Below, one piece after another: positions 18,361 through 26,367 of a stretch of 64,000 bases of DNA; position 1 is the first letter of the stretch; each line of letters starts with the position of its first letter. The DNA comes from Bradyrhizobium canariense. GTDB taxonomy: Bacteria > Pseudomonadota > Alphaproteobacteria > Rhizobiales > Xanthobacteraceae. The DNA lies in assembly GCF_019402665.1 (NCBI RefSeq), contig NZ_VSST01000015.1, positions 186,001 to 250,000 of the forward strand, read 5' to 3'. The notes below the pieces were generated by a model. That model had not been told where the DNA came from. It saw nothing but the letters and a program-made list of their open reading frames with translations, and searched no databases. The translations under genes and the position numbers were made by a program.

Positions 18361-18553
18361 GCATGGTGCTCGACGCGGCGCAAAGCGCCGGAGCATAATC
18401 GGGAATGGGGATGGGCGGACCCAGTTGCGGCGCTCAAAACCCCAGCCGCCCCCGCGACTGTAAGCGGTGAGGGACTTCGATCAGCCACTGGGCCGCAAGG
18501 CCCGGGAAGGCCGGAGACTCCCAGTGAACCGCGAGCCAGGAGACCGGCCGTGC
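18361..18553 (+). promoter_or_regulatory. Cobalamin riboswitch 2, leader of the CbiM-like/cobF/cobT genes
   Basis: The 302-bp gap between cobA and the next ATG is a B12 riboswitch on the plus strand. GGGAATGGGG lies at 18401, the B12 box AGCCGCCCCCGCGACTGTAA from 18444, GCCACTGGGCC from 18484, GGGAAGGCC from 18504, and GCGAGCCAGGAGACC from 18531. GCATGG (18361-18366) can pair with CCGTGC (18548-18553) as P1. A hairpin built from TGCTC and GAGCA with an inner CGGCG/CGCCG stem lies at about 18367-18395. The downstream 50 nt carry AAGGAT, a good ribosome site for the ATG at 18604. Confidence 0.95.
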
Positions 18554-18603
18554 ACGTTTTGAGGCCAAGGCCGTCGGGTGTGACGGCAAGAAGGATCTGA
18601 GCC

Positions 18604-19281
18604 ATGCATATCGAACCCGGACTAGTCTCGGACGCCAAGCTCGTGCTGAGTTACGCAACCGGCATCGCCGTCGGCGGTGTTGCCTTGAAGCTCGCGGTCG
18701 AGACCGTGCGCGAGCAGGGCATCACGTCGTTCGCGGCGCGGACGCTCGCCACCACGGGACTCGTGTTTATCTTCTTCGAGATCCTGCCGCACTTCCCCGT
18801 CGGCGTCTCCGAGGTGCACTTCATCCTCGGCTCGACCTTGTTCCTGCTGTTTGGCGCTGCGCCTGCGGCCTTCGGCCTCGCGTTCGGCCTGCTGTTCCAG
18901 GGCATCTTCTTCGAGCCGCCCGACCTGCCGCAATATGGCATGAACGTCACCACGCTGCTGGTGCCGCTGTTCGGGATCCAGGCGATCGCCACGCGGATCA
19001 TTGCGCGCAACACGGCCTATGTCGATCTGAAGTATCGCCAGGCGCTGGCGCTTTCGACGACCTATCAGGCGGGCGTCATCGCCTGGGTGGCGTTCTGGGC
19101 GGTCTATGGCGCCGGTTTTGGCGCGACCAACCTCGTCAACATCGCGACCTTCGCGGCGTCCTATGCGCTGGTCATCGTGATCGAGCCGCTCGCCGATCTC
19201 GGCGTGCTGGCGCTGGCGAAGTCGTTGCGCGGCGTCACCGCGCCCGGCCTCGTCACCCCGCGTTTGCACAACGCGGCTTAA
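18604..19281 (+). CDS. CbiM-like cobalt transport membrane protein (ECF-type S component)
   Basis: This predicted inner-membrane protein has 225 residues and about six or seven hydrophobic segments. It starts MHIEPG; in CbiM/NikM proteins the N-terminal Met-His-Ile sequence with His2 is part of the metal site, so cobalt uptake is likely. It sits directly behind cobalamin riboswitch 2 and before cobF and cobT, as expected for B12-repressed cobalt import. The usual partners CbiN, CbiQ and CbiO are absent around it, so either a shared energising module is elsewhere or it works alone. The closest accurate name is an energy-coupling factor transporter permease of the CbiM family. Confidence 0.78.
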   Translation: MHIEPGLVSDAKLVLSYATGIAVGGVALKLAVETVREQGITSFAARTLATTGLVFIFFEILPHFPVGVSEVHFILGSTLFLLFGAAPAAFGLAFGLLFQGIFFEPPDLPQYGMNVTTLLVPLFGIQAIATRIIARNTAYVDLKYRQALALSTTYQAGVIAWVAFWAVYGAGFGATNLVNIATFAASYALVIVIEPLADLGVLALAKSLRGVTAPGLVTPRLHNAA

Positions 19282-19294
19282 GTGACAAGCGAAC

Positions 19295-19315
19295 GGGCGG
19301 CCGTCATGGCCGCCC
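19295..19315 (+). other. Perfect 8-bp-stem hairpin between the CbiM-like gene and cobF
   Basis: GGGCGGCC (19295-19302), a 5-nt loop and GGCCGCCC (19308-19315) make a perfect, very GC-rich stem. It is not followed by a T-run, so it is not a classical terminator. It ends only 12 nt before the cobF ATG, so it could stabilise the transcript, partly terminate it, or limit ribosome access to cobF. Confidence 0.5.
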
Positions 19316-19327
19316 TTCGCAGGCACG

Positions 19328-20077
19328 ATGCTCACGCTCTCCCTGATAGGCATCGGTTGCGGCGATCCCGAGCAGCTCACGCGCGCCGCGATTACTGCCA
19401 TCAACGCGGCTGATCTCGTCCTGATCCCGCGCAAGGGGACGGCCAAGTCCGATCTCGCCGATCTCAGGCGGACGATCTGCGCCGATGTGCTCGCCAGCGA
19501 CACGACGCGCATTGCCGAGTTCGATCTGCCCGTCCGCGACGCCGCTGAAGCGGACTATCGCAAGGGCGTGGACGATTGGCACGATGCCGTGGCCGCTGCC
19601 TGGTCGCAGACGATCGCAGATCATCTCGAAGGCGAGGGCAATGTCGCGCTATTGATCTGGGGCGATCCCTCGCTTTATGATTCCTCGCTGCGCATCGCGC
19701 GGCGGCTCGATCCCTTGCCTGACATCAGGGTCGTTCCCGGCATCACCTCGATCCAGGCCCTGTGCGCGGCGCATGCGCTGCCGCTCAACGATATCGGCGA
19801 GCCATTTCTGGTCACGACCGGCCGTCGCTTGCGCGATGGCGGCTGGCCGCAAGGTGTCGATACAGTGGTGGTGATGCTCGACGGCGGCACGGCGTTCCAG
19901 TCGCTTGATCCGGAAGGCCTGCACATCTGGTGGGGCGCCTATCTCGGCATGGCCGATCAGATCGTCATGTCCGGCGCGCTGGCCGAGATCGGCCCGCGTA
20001 TCGTCGCGGTGCGGCAAGAGGCGCGCGAACGGCACGGCTGGATCATGGACAGTTACATCCTCAAGCGCAGGCCGTGA
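19328..20077 (+). CDS. cobF: Precorrin-6A synthase (deacetylating)
   Basis: The SAM-dependent enzyme methylates C-1 of precorrin-5 and releases acetate, giving precorrin-6A. It occurs only in the aerobic pathway. The 249-residue protein has SLIGIGCGDPEQLTRAA at its start, LIPRKGTAKSDLADLR near residues 35-50 and LIWGDPSLYDSSLR at about 109-122, all typical of CobF. It belongs to the riboswitch 2 unit. A GC-rich hairpin lies just upstream. cobT follows after 15 bp. Confidence 0.95.
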   Translation: MLTLSLIGIGCGDPEQLTRAAITAINAADLVLIPRKGTAKSDLADLRRTICADVLASDTTRIAEFDLPVRDAAEADYRKGVDDWHDAVAAAWSQTIADHLEGEGNVALLIWGDPSLYDSSLRIARRLDPLPDIRVVPGITSIQALCAAHALPLNDIGEPFLVTTGRRLRDGGWPQGVDTVVVMLDGGTAFQSLDPEGLHIWWGAYLGMADQIVMSGALAEIGPRIVAVRQEARERHGWIMDSYILKRRP

Positions 20078-20092
20078 GGCAAGCGAGGCAGC

Positions 20093-21145
20093 ATGCTCCC
20101 CGAATGGATCACCCAACAATGCCCTGATATTTCGGCAGTCCATCGCGACGCGGCGGTGGCGCGACAGGCGCAACTGACGAAACCGACCGGCGCGCTCGGC
20201 CGGCTCGAGCAGCTCGCGATTGAGCTTGCGGGCCTGCAAGCAACCGAGCAACCGCGCGCGGCCCGGGTTCCGATCATCATCTTCGCCGGCGATCACGGCA
20301 TCGTCGCGCAGGGCGTCTCGGCCTATCCGCAAGAAGTGACCATCGCGATGCTGGCGAATTTCGCCTCCGGCGGTGCCGCGATCTCGGTGCTGGCGCGTGA
20401 GCTGGGCTCCAGCCTGGAGGTCGTCGACGCCGGCACGCTGGCGCAGGAGGAGATGGCTGGAATCGTGACCGACAAGCCGCGCAGCGGCACGCGCGATTTC
20501 AGCGTCGAAGCTGCGCTCACCTCCACAGAGCTGGCATTCGCCTTCGAATCCGGCCGACGTGCGGTGACGCGCGCGCAGGCCGGGCAGCCCGATCTTCTGA
20601 TCTTCGGCGAGATGGGCATCGGCAACACCACGACATCGGCGGCGATCGCGGCCGCCTTGCTCGGCGTGAGCGCGGAAGAGATCGCGGGCAGCGGCACCGG
20701 CATCGACGCGGCCGGCCGTGTGCACAAGGCGCGGGTGATCGACGCCGCGATCGCACGTCATGGCATTACGGGCGCGTCGCCCGAAAAGATCCTGTGCGCC
20801 GTCGGCGGCCTCGAGATTGCGGCCATCTGCGGTGCCATTATCGCGGCTGCACAGGGCCGCATCCCCGTGTTGATCGACGGCTTCATCGTATCGGTCGCGG
20901 CACTTGCGGCGGCGCGGCTCAATCCCTCGTGCCTGCCGTTCCTGCTGGCATCGCATCAGTCCGCCGAGCAGGGACATCGGCTGGTGCTTCGCGCGCTGAA
21001 TGTGCAGCCGCTGATCAGCCTCGATCTCAGGCTCGGCGAAGGATCGGGGGCGGCCATCGCGCTGCCGCTGGTGCGGTCGGCCTGTGCGCTCCACAACGGG
21101 ATGGCGACCTTTGCGCAGGCCAATGTGCCTGATCGTCCGGCCTGA
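20093..21145 (+). CDS. cobT: Nicotinate-nucleotide--dimethylbenzimidazole phosphoribosyltransferase
   Basis: The enzyme (CobU in P. denitrificans) makes alpha-ribazole phosphate from DMB and nicotinate mononucleotide. The 350-residue length is typical. Motifs include FAGDHGIVAQGVSAYP (about 62-77), FGEMGIGNTTTSAAIAAALL (about 171-190), AGSGTGID and DGFIVSVAALAA. GCGAGGCAGC precedes the ATG as ribosome site. The stop lies back to back with the stop of the convergent phosphatase in the sequence TGATCA. It is not the CobT subunit of cobaltochelatase. Confidence 0.95.
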   Translation: MLPEWITQQCPDISAVHRDAAVARQAQLTKPTGALGRLEQLAIELAGLQATEQPRAARVPIIIFAGDHGIVAQGVSAYPQEVTIAMLANFASGGAAISVLARELGSSLEVVDAGTLAQEEMAGIVTDKPRSGTRDFSVEAALTSTELAFAFESGRRAVTRAQAGQPDLLIFGEMGIGNTTTSAAIAAALLGVSAEEIAGSGTGIDAAGRVHKARVIDAAIARHGITGASPEKILCAVGGLEIAAICGAIIAAAQGRIPVLIDGFIVSVAALAAARLNPSCLPFLLASHQSAEQGHRLVLRALNVQPLISLDLRLGEGSGAAIALPLVRSACALHNGMATFAQANVPDRPA

Positions 21146-21718
21146 TCAAATCGTCCGCTGATTGACCGAGACGATGCGCCAGCCGGTCGAGAGCCGGTCG
21201 ATCCGAGTCAGCGACAGCGGATCGATCACAAAGCGCAGGGCCGCTTGTGGCGTCAGATCCAGCGCGATGCACAGCGCCGCACGGATCGTGCCGGAATGCA
21301 CGACGAGCGTTGCGGCCCCGCTGCTGATCTTCGACAAACCCAGCCGCACCCGCGCGACCTGATCCTCAAAGCTTTCGCCGCCCGGCGGCCGTGCGCGCGC
21401 CGGATCGCTCCAGAACCGTGCATAGGCCTCGCCACCAGTCGCGGCGAGCTCGTCATGCCGACGACCGGTCCAGTCGCCAAAATTCTGCTCGCTGAATTCG
21501 TCCAGCTGCAGCGGCTCGAGCCCCAGCGCGTGGGCCGTTTCGACCGTGCGACGCGACGGGCTCGCATAGCTCGCGGCGTCCTGCGCCAGACGCTGCCGCA
21601 GCGCCCCCAGCTGCGCGCGATCGCCGAGATCGGCCGGTGCGTCGGCCGCATGGATCGTCCCCGTGACGCCATCGACGGGCGCGTGCCGTATCAGCCAGAG
21701 GAAGGTCTCGCCTTCCAT
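21146..21718 (-). CDS. Histidine phosphatase family protein, probable alpha-ribazole phosphatase
   Basis: This protein is a phosphoglycerate-mutase-like phosphatase of 190 residues. The catalytic histidine is in FLWLIRHAPVDG at the N-terminus (RHAP in place of the usual RHG), and VHSGTIRAAL near residue 137 carries the second histidine. Next to cobT, which makes alpha-ribazole phosphate, the likely substrate is alpha-ribazole 5'-phosphate or cobalamin 5'-phosphate. I chose the ATG at 21718 because GGAG lies 8-9 nt upstream. An upstream in-frame start at 21769 is less likely. It is convergent with cobT and divergent from riboswitch 3. Confidence 0.82.
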   Translation of the reverse strand: MEGETFLWLIRHAPVDGVTGTIHAADAPADLGDRAQLGALRQRLAQDAASYASPSRRTVETAHALGLEPLQLDEFSEQNFGDWTGRRHDELAATGGEAYARFWSDPARARPPGGESFEDQVARVRLGLSKISSGAATLVVHSGTIRAALCIALDLTPQAALRFVIDPLSLTRIDRLSTGWRIVSVNQRTI

Positions 21719-21805
21719 GCTTATCTCCGAGGAAGTTGGTCGTTGTGGCAATAACGCCGCAACTGGCACATTGACTCTGTCTGGATCGTAATCCTAGATG
21801 CTCGC

Positions 21806-21978
21806 GACGGTTTCCCCGAGAGGGGATGAAAAGGGAATGCGGTGCGGGGACGTTGTCCCCAATGCCGTGGCTGCCCCCGCAACTGTAAGCGGCGAATCTT
21901 GCGTCACGTGCCACTGGGTATCTCGGTCCCGGGAAGGCGACGCAAGGTACTGACCCGCGAGCCAGGAGACCTGCCGTC
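21806..21978 (+). promoter_or_regulatory. Cobalamin riboswitch 3, leader of the TonB receptor gene
   Basis: The gap 21719-22109 (391 bp) is mainly this B12 riboswitch. GGGAATGCGGTGCGGGGA lies from 21833, the B12 box CTGCCCCCGCAACTGTAAGC from 21871, TGCCACTGGG from 21909, GGGAAGGCG from 21931 and GCGAGCCAGGAGACCTGCC from 21957. GACGG (21806-21810) pairs with CCGTC (21974-21978) as P1. It is the closest of the three to the class consensus. About 131 nt follow before the GTG of the receptor gene, with two palindromic elements. Confidence 0.96.
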
Positions 21979-22037
21979 AGCCGTGGTCACACGCGAAGAT
22001 GTCGGTCGGGGAGTACAGACATTCGGCTTCATCGGAA

Positions 22038-22049
22038 GGCTTATAAGCC
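22038..22049. promoter_or_regulatory. 12-bp palindrome and nearby inverted repeat in the receptor leader
   Basis: GGCTTATAAGCC (22038-22049) is a perfect palindrome 60 nt upstream of the receptor start. Further on, TGACGT (22074-22079) and ACGTCA (22087-22092) form an inverted repeat with a 7-nt spacer, just before the GAGG that may serve as ribosome site. These may be part of the riboswitch expression platform or a protein operator. The sequence cannot decide between these. Confidence 0.4.
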
Positions 22050-22109
22050 GGAAGATGGGACCTTGGTTCGCTGTGACGTGCCACCGACGTCATACCGAGG
22101 TCCAAGACC

Positions 22110-24467
22110 GTGTCTCCTGTTCGCATTGTACGACCGCGTGCGTTCCTGCTCGCATCCGCCGCGCTCACATCCCTTGCCGCGCTTGATCCTCCCGGCGCAC
22201 TGGCGCAGCAGGCCCGCGAACCTCTGCCGCCGGTCGAGGTGACGCCGGCCCAATCCCGCAAGCAGGCCAGGCCGGCCGGCCGAGAAGCGCAGGGCCCACG
22301 CCGCGCAGCTGCGCGCCGGCCGGCGGCTGCATCTGTAGCGCCCAAGCCCGTCGTGCCGACCGCGGCAGCACAGACGCCGCTCAACACCAATGCAGTCGCC
22401 GAAAGCGCCTCTCGCCTCGGCCTGACCGTGCGCGAAACGCCCGCGACCGTGGAGGTGATCTCGGCCGCAACCATGCGCGAGCAGGGCTACCGCACCGTGT
22501 CCGACGTCGCGCAGGGAGCGGTTGGCGTCACAGCCGGCGACAATCCGGCCGAGCCTTCGGCTTTCTCGATGCGCGGTTTCACCAACAGCCAAATCAACAC
22601 GCTCTACAACGGCATCAAGATCGGTCCGCAGAACATGACCTCGCGGATCACCGACACGGCCAATCTGGAAGCTGTCGAATTCCTGAAGGGTCCGGCGTCA
22701 CTGATGTCGGGCGAGGGCGCCGCTGGCGGCGCGATCAACTTCGTCACCAAGCAGCCGCACACCGGTCCGATCCGGAACGAGGCGGATTTCTCCTGGGATT
22801 CGCTGAACTCGTTCCGCGCGCATTACGGCTCGGGCGGCAGCACCAATGTGCAGGGGCTCGATTATCGCTTTGACGTCAGCCGTTCCTCGCTCAACGGCTT
22901 TGCCGACGACACCAACACCAAGACGCTCGACGTCTCGGGCCAGCTCAACTATCGCATCTCCGATAGCCTCAAGGTCTGGGGCGCGATCGAGTACCGCGAG
23001 GATCGCTCGAAAGCCTATTGGGGCGCGCCGCTGGTGCCGATTGCCTTCAGCGGCTCGCATGCGACGACGGGGATCGTGTCCGGCAATTACGTCTCGAACT
23101 ACAACAAAACCAATCTCGGTGCGGTCACGATCGATGACCGCACCTTCAACACCAACTACAACGTCCTCGACAACAGGAACGTCGCGCAGGAGGTTTGGTT
23201 GCGCGGCGGTTTCGAGCTGAAGCTCGCGCCTGACCTGACGCTGAAGAGTCAAGCCTATGGCTACGGCGCGGAGCGCACGTGGTTCAACAATGAGGTCGAG
23301 GCGTTCAATTCCGGTACCAACATGGTGGATCGCGAGCGTTTCTACGTCGCGCACAGCCAACGCTTGGTCGGCAACGTCACCGACTTGATCTGGGATGCGA
23401 ATATCGCCGGCCTTGACAACCGTCTGGTCACGACGTTGTCCTCAAGCTACCTTGATTTTGTGAGGCCAGGCGCCGCAAATTTCCCTGGCGATTCCGTTCC
23501 GCTGGTCGATCCGCCTCGCGGCTACTACGGCCTGCTCACTATTCAGCAGCAGACTGCGCGCATCGATAATGAGGCGCTGTCATTCGAGGACCGGCTGAAG
23601 CTCACGCGCAGCTTCGCGCTGGTTGGCGGCCTGCGCGTCGAGCATATCGGGCTCGACCGTAATTCGACCGACAAGTTCGGTCTGGAGAAGGCGAACTTCC
23701 CGTTCTCGCAATCCTGGGCGCCGACCACGGGCCGTATCGGCTACACGTGGGAAGCGGTTCCGGGCCTGACCTTCTTCAGCCAATATGCGACCGGCGCCGA
23801 CATCGCGGCCAACAACATCTTCCTGCTCAATCCGACCGATCCGCTCAACCTGACCACCGCGCGCACCTACGAGACTGGTGTCAAGCACCTGTTCTGGGAC
23901 AACCGGGCGGAGTGGTCGTTCTCGGCCTACGACATCCTGCGCAAGAACGTCTATGCCGCGGCAGGCGGCATGCAGCTCAACCTGGCCGGACGGCAGGAGT
24001 CGAAGGGCGTCGAGCTGGCCGCCTCGGTGCGTCCGATCGAGCCTCTGCGTCTCTGGGGCAACATCGCCTATGTCGATGCGCGCTACGCCGACTACAATTT
24101 TGTCGGCGGCTCGTTCTCCGGCAACACGCCGCCGAACGTGCCACGCGTCGTCGCCAATGCCGGCGCGTCATACCGGTTCTTCACGCCCTGGGCGGTCGAG
24201 TTCGGTATCACCGGCCGCCATGTCGGCGACCGCTACAACACCGATGCCAACACCGTGACGCTGAAGGCCTACACTGTTGCGGACGTCTACGCTTTCGTCG
24301 ACATCCCCAAGACCGTGTTCAACGCCGTCGAGCAGGCCCGCCTGACCTTCCGGGTGCGCAACATCGCCGACAAGCGTTACGCGATCTGGGGCGATCCATT
24401 CTATCCCGACCAGATCCTGCTGGGCGCGCCGCGCACCTACGAGATCTCGGCCGCGTTCAAATGGTAG
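22110..24467 (+). CDS. TonB-dependent outer-membrane receptor (siderophore-receptor type, B12-riboswitch controlled)
   Basis: This outer-membrane beta-barrel receptor has 785 residues from a GTG start. A Sec signal ends near residue 32 (GALAQ). Next come PLPPVEVTPAQ, which could be the TonB box, and an Arg/Ala/Pro-rich linker to about residue 85. The plug domain starts near RETPATVEVISAATMREQG and includes EFLKGPASLMSGEGAAGG. The barrel ends with YEISAAFKW, with the usual C-terminal aromatic residue. The plug and barrel look more like ferric-siderophore receptors than classical BtuB, yet the gene sits behind a cobalamin riboswitch. The cargo is therefore probably a corrinoid or a cobalt chelate. 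The PepSY gene follows after 11 bp. Confidence 0.88.
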   Translation: MSPVRIVRPRAFLLASAALTSLAALDPPGALAQQAREPLPPVEVTPAQSRKQARPAGREAQGPRRAAARRPAAASVAPKPVVPTAAAQTPLNTNAVAESASRLGLTVRETPATVEVISAATMREQGYRTVSDVAQGAVGVTAGDNPAEPSAFSMRGFTNSQINTLYNGIKIGPQNMTSRITDTANLEAVEFLKGPASLMSGEGAAGGAINFVTKQPHTGPIRNEADFSWDSLNSFRAHYGSGGSTNVQGLDYRFDVSRSSLNGFADDTNTKTLDVSGQLNYRISDSLKVWGAIEYREDRSKAYWGAPLVPIAFSGSHATTGIVSGNYVSNYNKTNLGAVTIDDRTFNTNYNVLDNRNVAQEVWLRGGFELKLAPDLTLKSQAYGYGAERTWFNNEVEAFNSGTNMVDRERFYVAHSQRLVGNVTDLIWDANIAGLDNRLVTTLSSSYLDFVRPGAANFPGDSVPLVDPPRGYYGLLTIQQQTARIDNEALSFEDRLKLTRSFALVGGLRVEHIGLDRNSTDKFGLEKANFPFSQSWAPTTGRIGYTWEAVPGLTFFSQYATGADIAANNIFLLNPTDPLNLTTARTYETGVKHLFWDNRAEWSFSAYDILRKNVYAAAGGMQLNLAGRQESKGVELAASVRPIEPLRLWGNIAYVDARYADYNFVGGSFSGNTPPNVPRVVANAGASYRFFTPWAVEFGITGRHVGDRYNTDANTVTLKAYTVADVYAFVDIPKTVFNAVEQARLTFRVRNIADKRYAIWGDPFYPDQILLGAPRTYEISAAFKW

Positions 24468-24478
24468 GACGCTGATCG

Positions 24479-25906
24479 ATGATGCGCGCGATCGTCCTGC
24501 TGCATCGATGGCTCGGGATCGCGTTCTGCCTGCTGTTCGCGATGTGGTTCGCGACGGGAATCGTGATGCACTTCGTTCCGTTTCCGTCCCTGACGGAAGG
24601 GGAACGCTTTGCCGGGCTCGTGCCGTTGGCTAGCGCGGAGACGGGGCTTGCGGTCGCCGATGCCGTTGCCGCGAGCGGGATTGCGGATGCGACGCGCGTT
24701 CGCCTGATCCAGCGCAGTGATGGACCGGTCTATGTCGTCGCGGGGCCATCCCGCGCAAACGCAGTCCGCGCCTCCGATGGGGCCGACGCGTCGGTCAAAT
24801 CTTTCGACGCCGCGCTGGCCATCGCGCGAGATCACGCCCGCAGCCGTGGGCTCGATGCCGCGCGGGCCGCGATCGTTGCACGCTCGGACTATGACCAATG
24901 GAGCGTGCCGAACGGCTTCGACCGCCACCGGCCCTTGTTTCGGGTTGGCCTGGGCGACGCCGCCGGAACGGAGGTCTATGTCTCCTCGCTCACCGGCGAG
25001 ATCGTCCTGGATACGACGCGCAGCGAGCGCGGATGGAATCTCGTCGGGAGCGTGCTGCACTGGATCTATCCAACGATCCTGCGAAGCAACTGGTCGCTGT
25101 GGGATCGCGTGGTCTGGACCTTGTCGCTGCTGGCCCTGATCGCAGCTTTGCTTGGCGCTGTGCTCGGGCTTGCGCGGATCAAACCTCGGGGCGGTCTGAT
25201 CGGGTCGCCCTATCGTGGCTGGCATGCGCTGCATCATCTCATCGGCCTCGCGGCGATGGTCTTCGTGCTGAGCTGGATTTTCAGTGGCTGGCTCTCCATG
25301 GATCACGGACGGCTGTTCTCGCGTGGGCAATTGACCTCGACTGAATCCAGCGTGATGAACGCCCCACCGAACTGGACGGCGGCCCGATCGCTCGATCGCC
25401 AGCCCGTATCGCCGTCGGTCCACGAGACCGAATGGTTTGCCTTCAACGGCACTCTCTATCGGCGGGATCGCACGGATCTTGCCGCGCAGACCTTGATCAA
25501 GGCAGGGGATGCGCCGCGCGACGGACCAACGGGATCTCTGGATGTCCACGAGGTCCAGGGGCTGACCGCGCGCCTCGCAGCCGGCTGCGGCGTACCGTCC
25601 GTACTTGCCGACAACGACAACTATCCCGCGCAGTCCACCGTCCCTGGCGCCCCGGTCTACCGCTCCTACTGCGGCGACCTCTGGTTCGACATCGACGGCG
25701 CCGACGGCAATTTGCTGCAAAGGCTGGATTCGTCGCGGCGGGCTTATCGCTGGTTCTACGGCGCGCTGCACACGTTGGACTTTCCGGTCCTGGTCGCGCA
25801 TCCGTTGCTGCGCGACGGCTTGGTCGTCGGGCTCTGCGCCCTCGGCTTTCTGTTCTCCATCACGGGCATCGTCATCGGCTCGCGTCGCCTGGTCGCGAGG
25901 CGTTGA
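24479..25906 (+). CDS. PepSY-associated transmembrane protein
   Basis: The 475-residue inner-membrane protein is of the PepSY_TM type. The first membrane helix is in LLHRWLGIAFCLLFAMWFAT (about 7-26), a later pair lies around residues 215-280 and the last near residue 450. HRWLG, SPYRGWHALHHLIGL and the final LVVGLCALGFLFSITGIVI are typical. Family members next to TonB receptors are thought to act in reduction or release of imported metal chelates. It is cotranscribed with the receptor gene behind riboswitch 3. A role in releasing cobalt or reducing an imported corrinoid is inference. Confidence 0.8.
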   Translation: MMRAIVLLHRWLGIAFCLLFAMWFATGIVMHFVPFPSLTEGERFAGLVPLASAETGLAVADAVAASGIADATRVRLIQRSDGPVYVVAGPSRANAVRASDGADASVKSFDAALAIARDHARSRGLDAARAAIVARSDYDQWSVPNGFDRHRPLFRVGLGDAAGTEVYVSSLTGEIVLDTTRSERGWNLVGSVLHWIYPTILRSNWSLWDRVVWTLSLLALIAALLGAVLGLARIKPRGGLIGSPYRGWHALHHLIGLAAMVFVLSWIFSGWLSMDHGRLFSRGQLTSTESSVMNAPPNWTAARSLDRQPVSPSVHETEWFAFNGTLYRRDRTDLAAQTLIKAGDAPRDGPTGSLDVHEVQGLTARLAAGCGVPSVLADNDNYPAQSTVPGAPVYRSYCGDLWFDIDGADGNLLQRLDSSRRAYRWFYGALHTLDFPVLVAHPLLRDGLVVGLCALGFLFSITGIVIGSRRLVARR

Positions 25907-26367
25907 GTGGGCAAAACGACCGCTTACTGATCGTACAATAAAGAGAGGCTGAGCCGACTGCCATGCATAGCTCATAAGCAATCGTATGGTCCGTAGCGCC
26001 GATCGATCGCCTGCAAATTAGACAGTGCGTCCGCGACGCGTGGATTGCAGTGCAGCGGATGTGCCGTTTCGTCCGGGAAAACTCGTGGTGCGCTGCACTT
26101 AGCGCGCGTGGAACGATCCACACCGATGTGCACTCCCTGCGGGCAGCGCTGCACTAAAATGTGCATCGGCGGGCAGCGCCGGTTGCGTGCTGGTCCTGTG
26201 CGTTGCGACAACGCTGGCCCTATCCGAAGCCCATCGCTCTGTCGCACGCTCGCAAGCAGTGGCATGACAGGGGATGACGATGAGCGCTCTCGGTTTGCGA
26301 TTGAACCTCGCGAAGGACGGGAAGCACCCGGCGTCCGGTTCGAACGTCGTCCGCAGCTGACCCACGC
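25907..26367. other. 461-bp gene-free region with repeated CGCTGCACT elements
   Basis: No convincing gene is seen. The motif AGTGCAGCG occurs at 26049-26057, and its reverse complement CGCTGCACT occurs at 26091-26099 and 26147-26155. In addition ATGTGCA followed by CGGGCAGCGC occurs twice, in 26127-26150 and again in the next 30 bp. These could be operator sites for the hyuA unit that starts at 26368. A 108-codon open frame (26045-26371) covers the repeats but has no recognisable features. Confidence 0.45.

Noticed and set aside
18298..18600. 100-codon open frame after cobA
   Set aside because: It lies over the whole of cobalamin riboswitch 2 and has no protein features; the RNA element explains the sequence.
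19649..21094. 481-codon minus-strand open frame
   Set aside because: It is antisense to cobF and cobT, both clear genes; the composition is His/Arg/Asp-rich as in antisense shadow frames.
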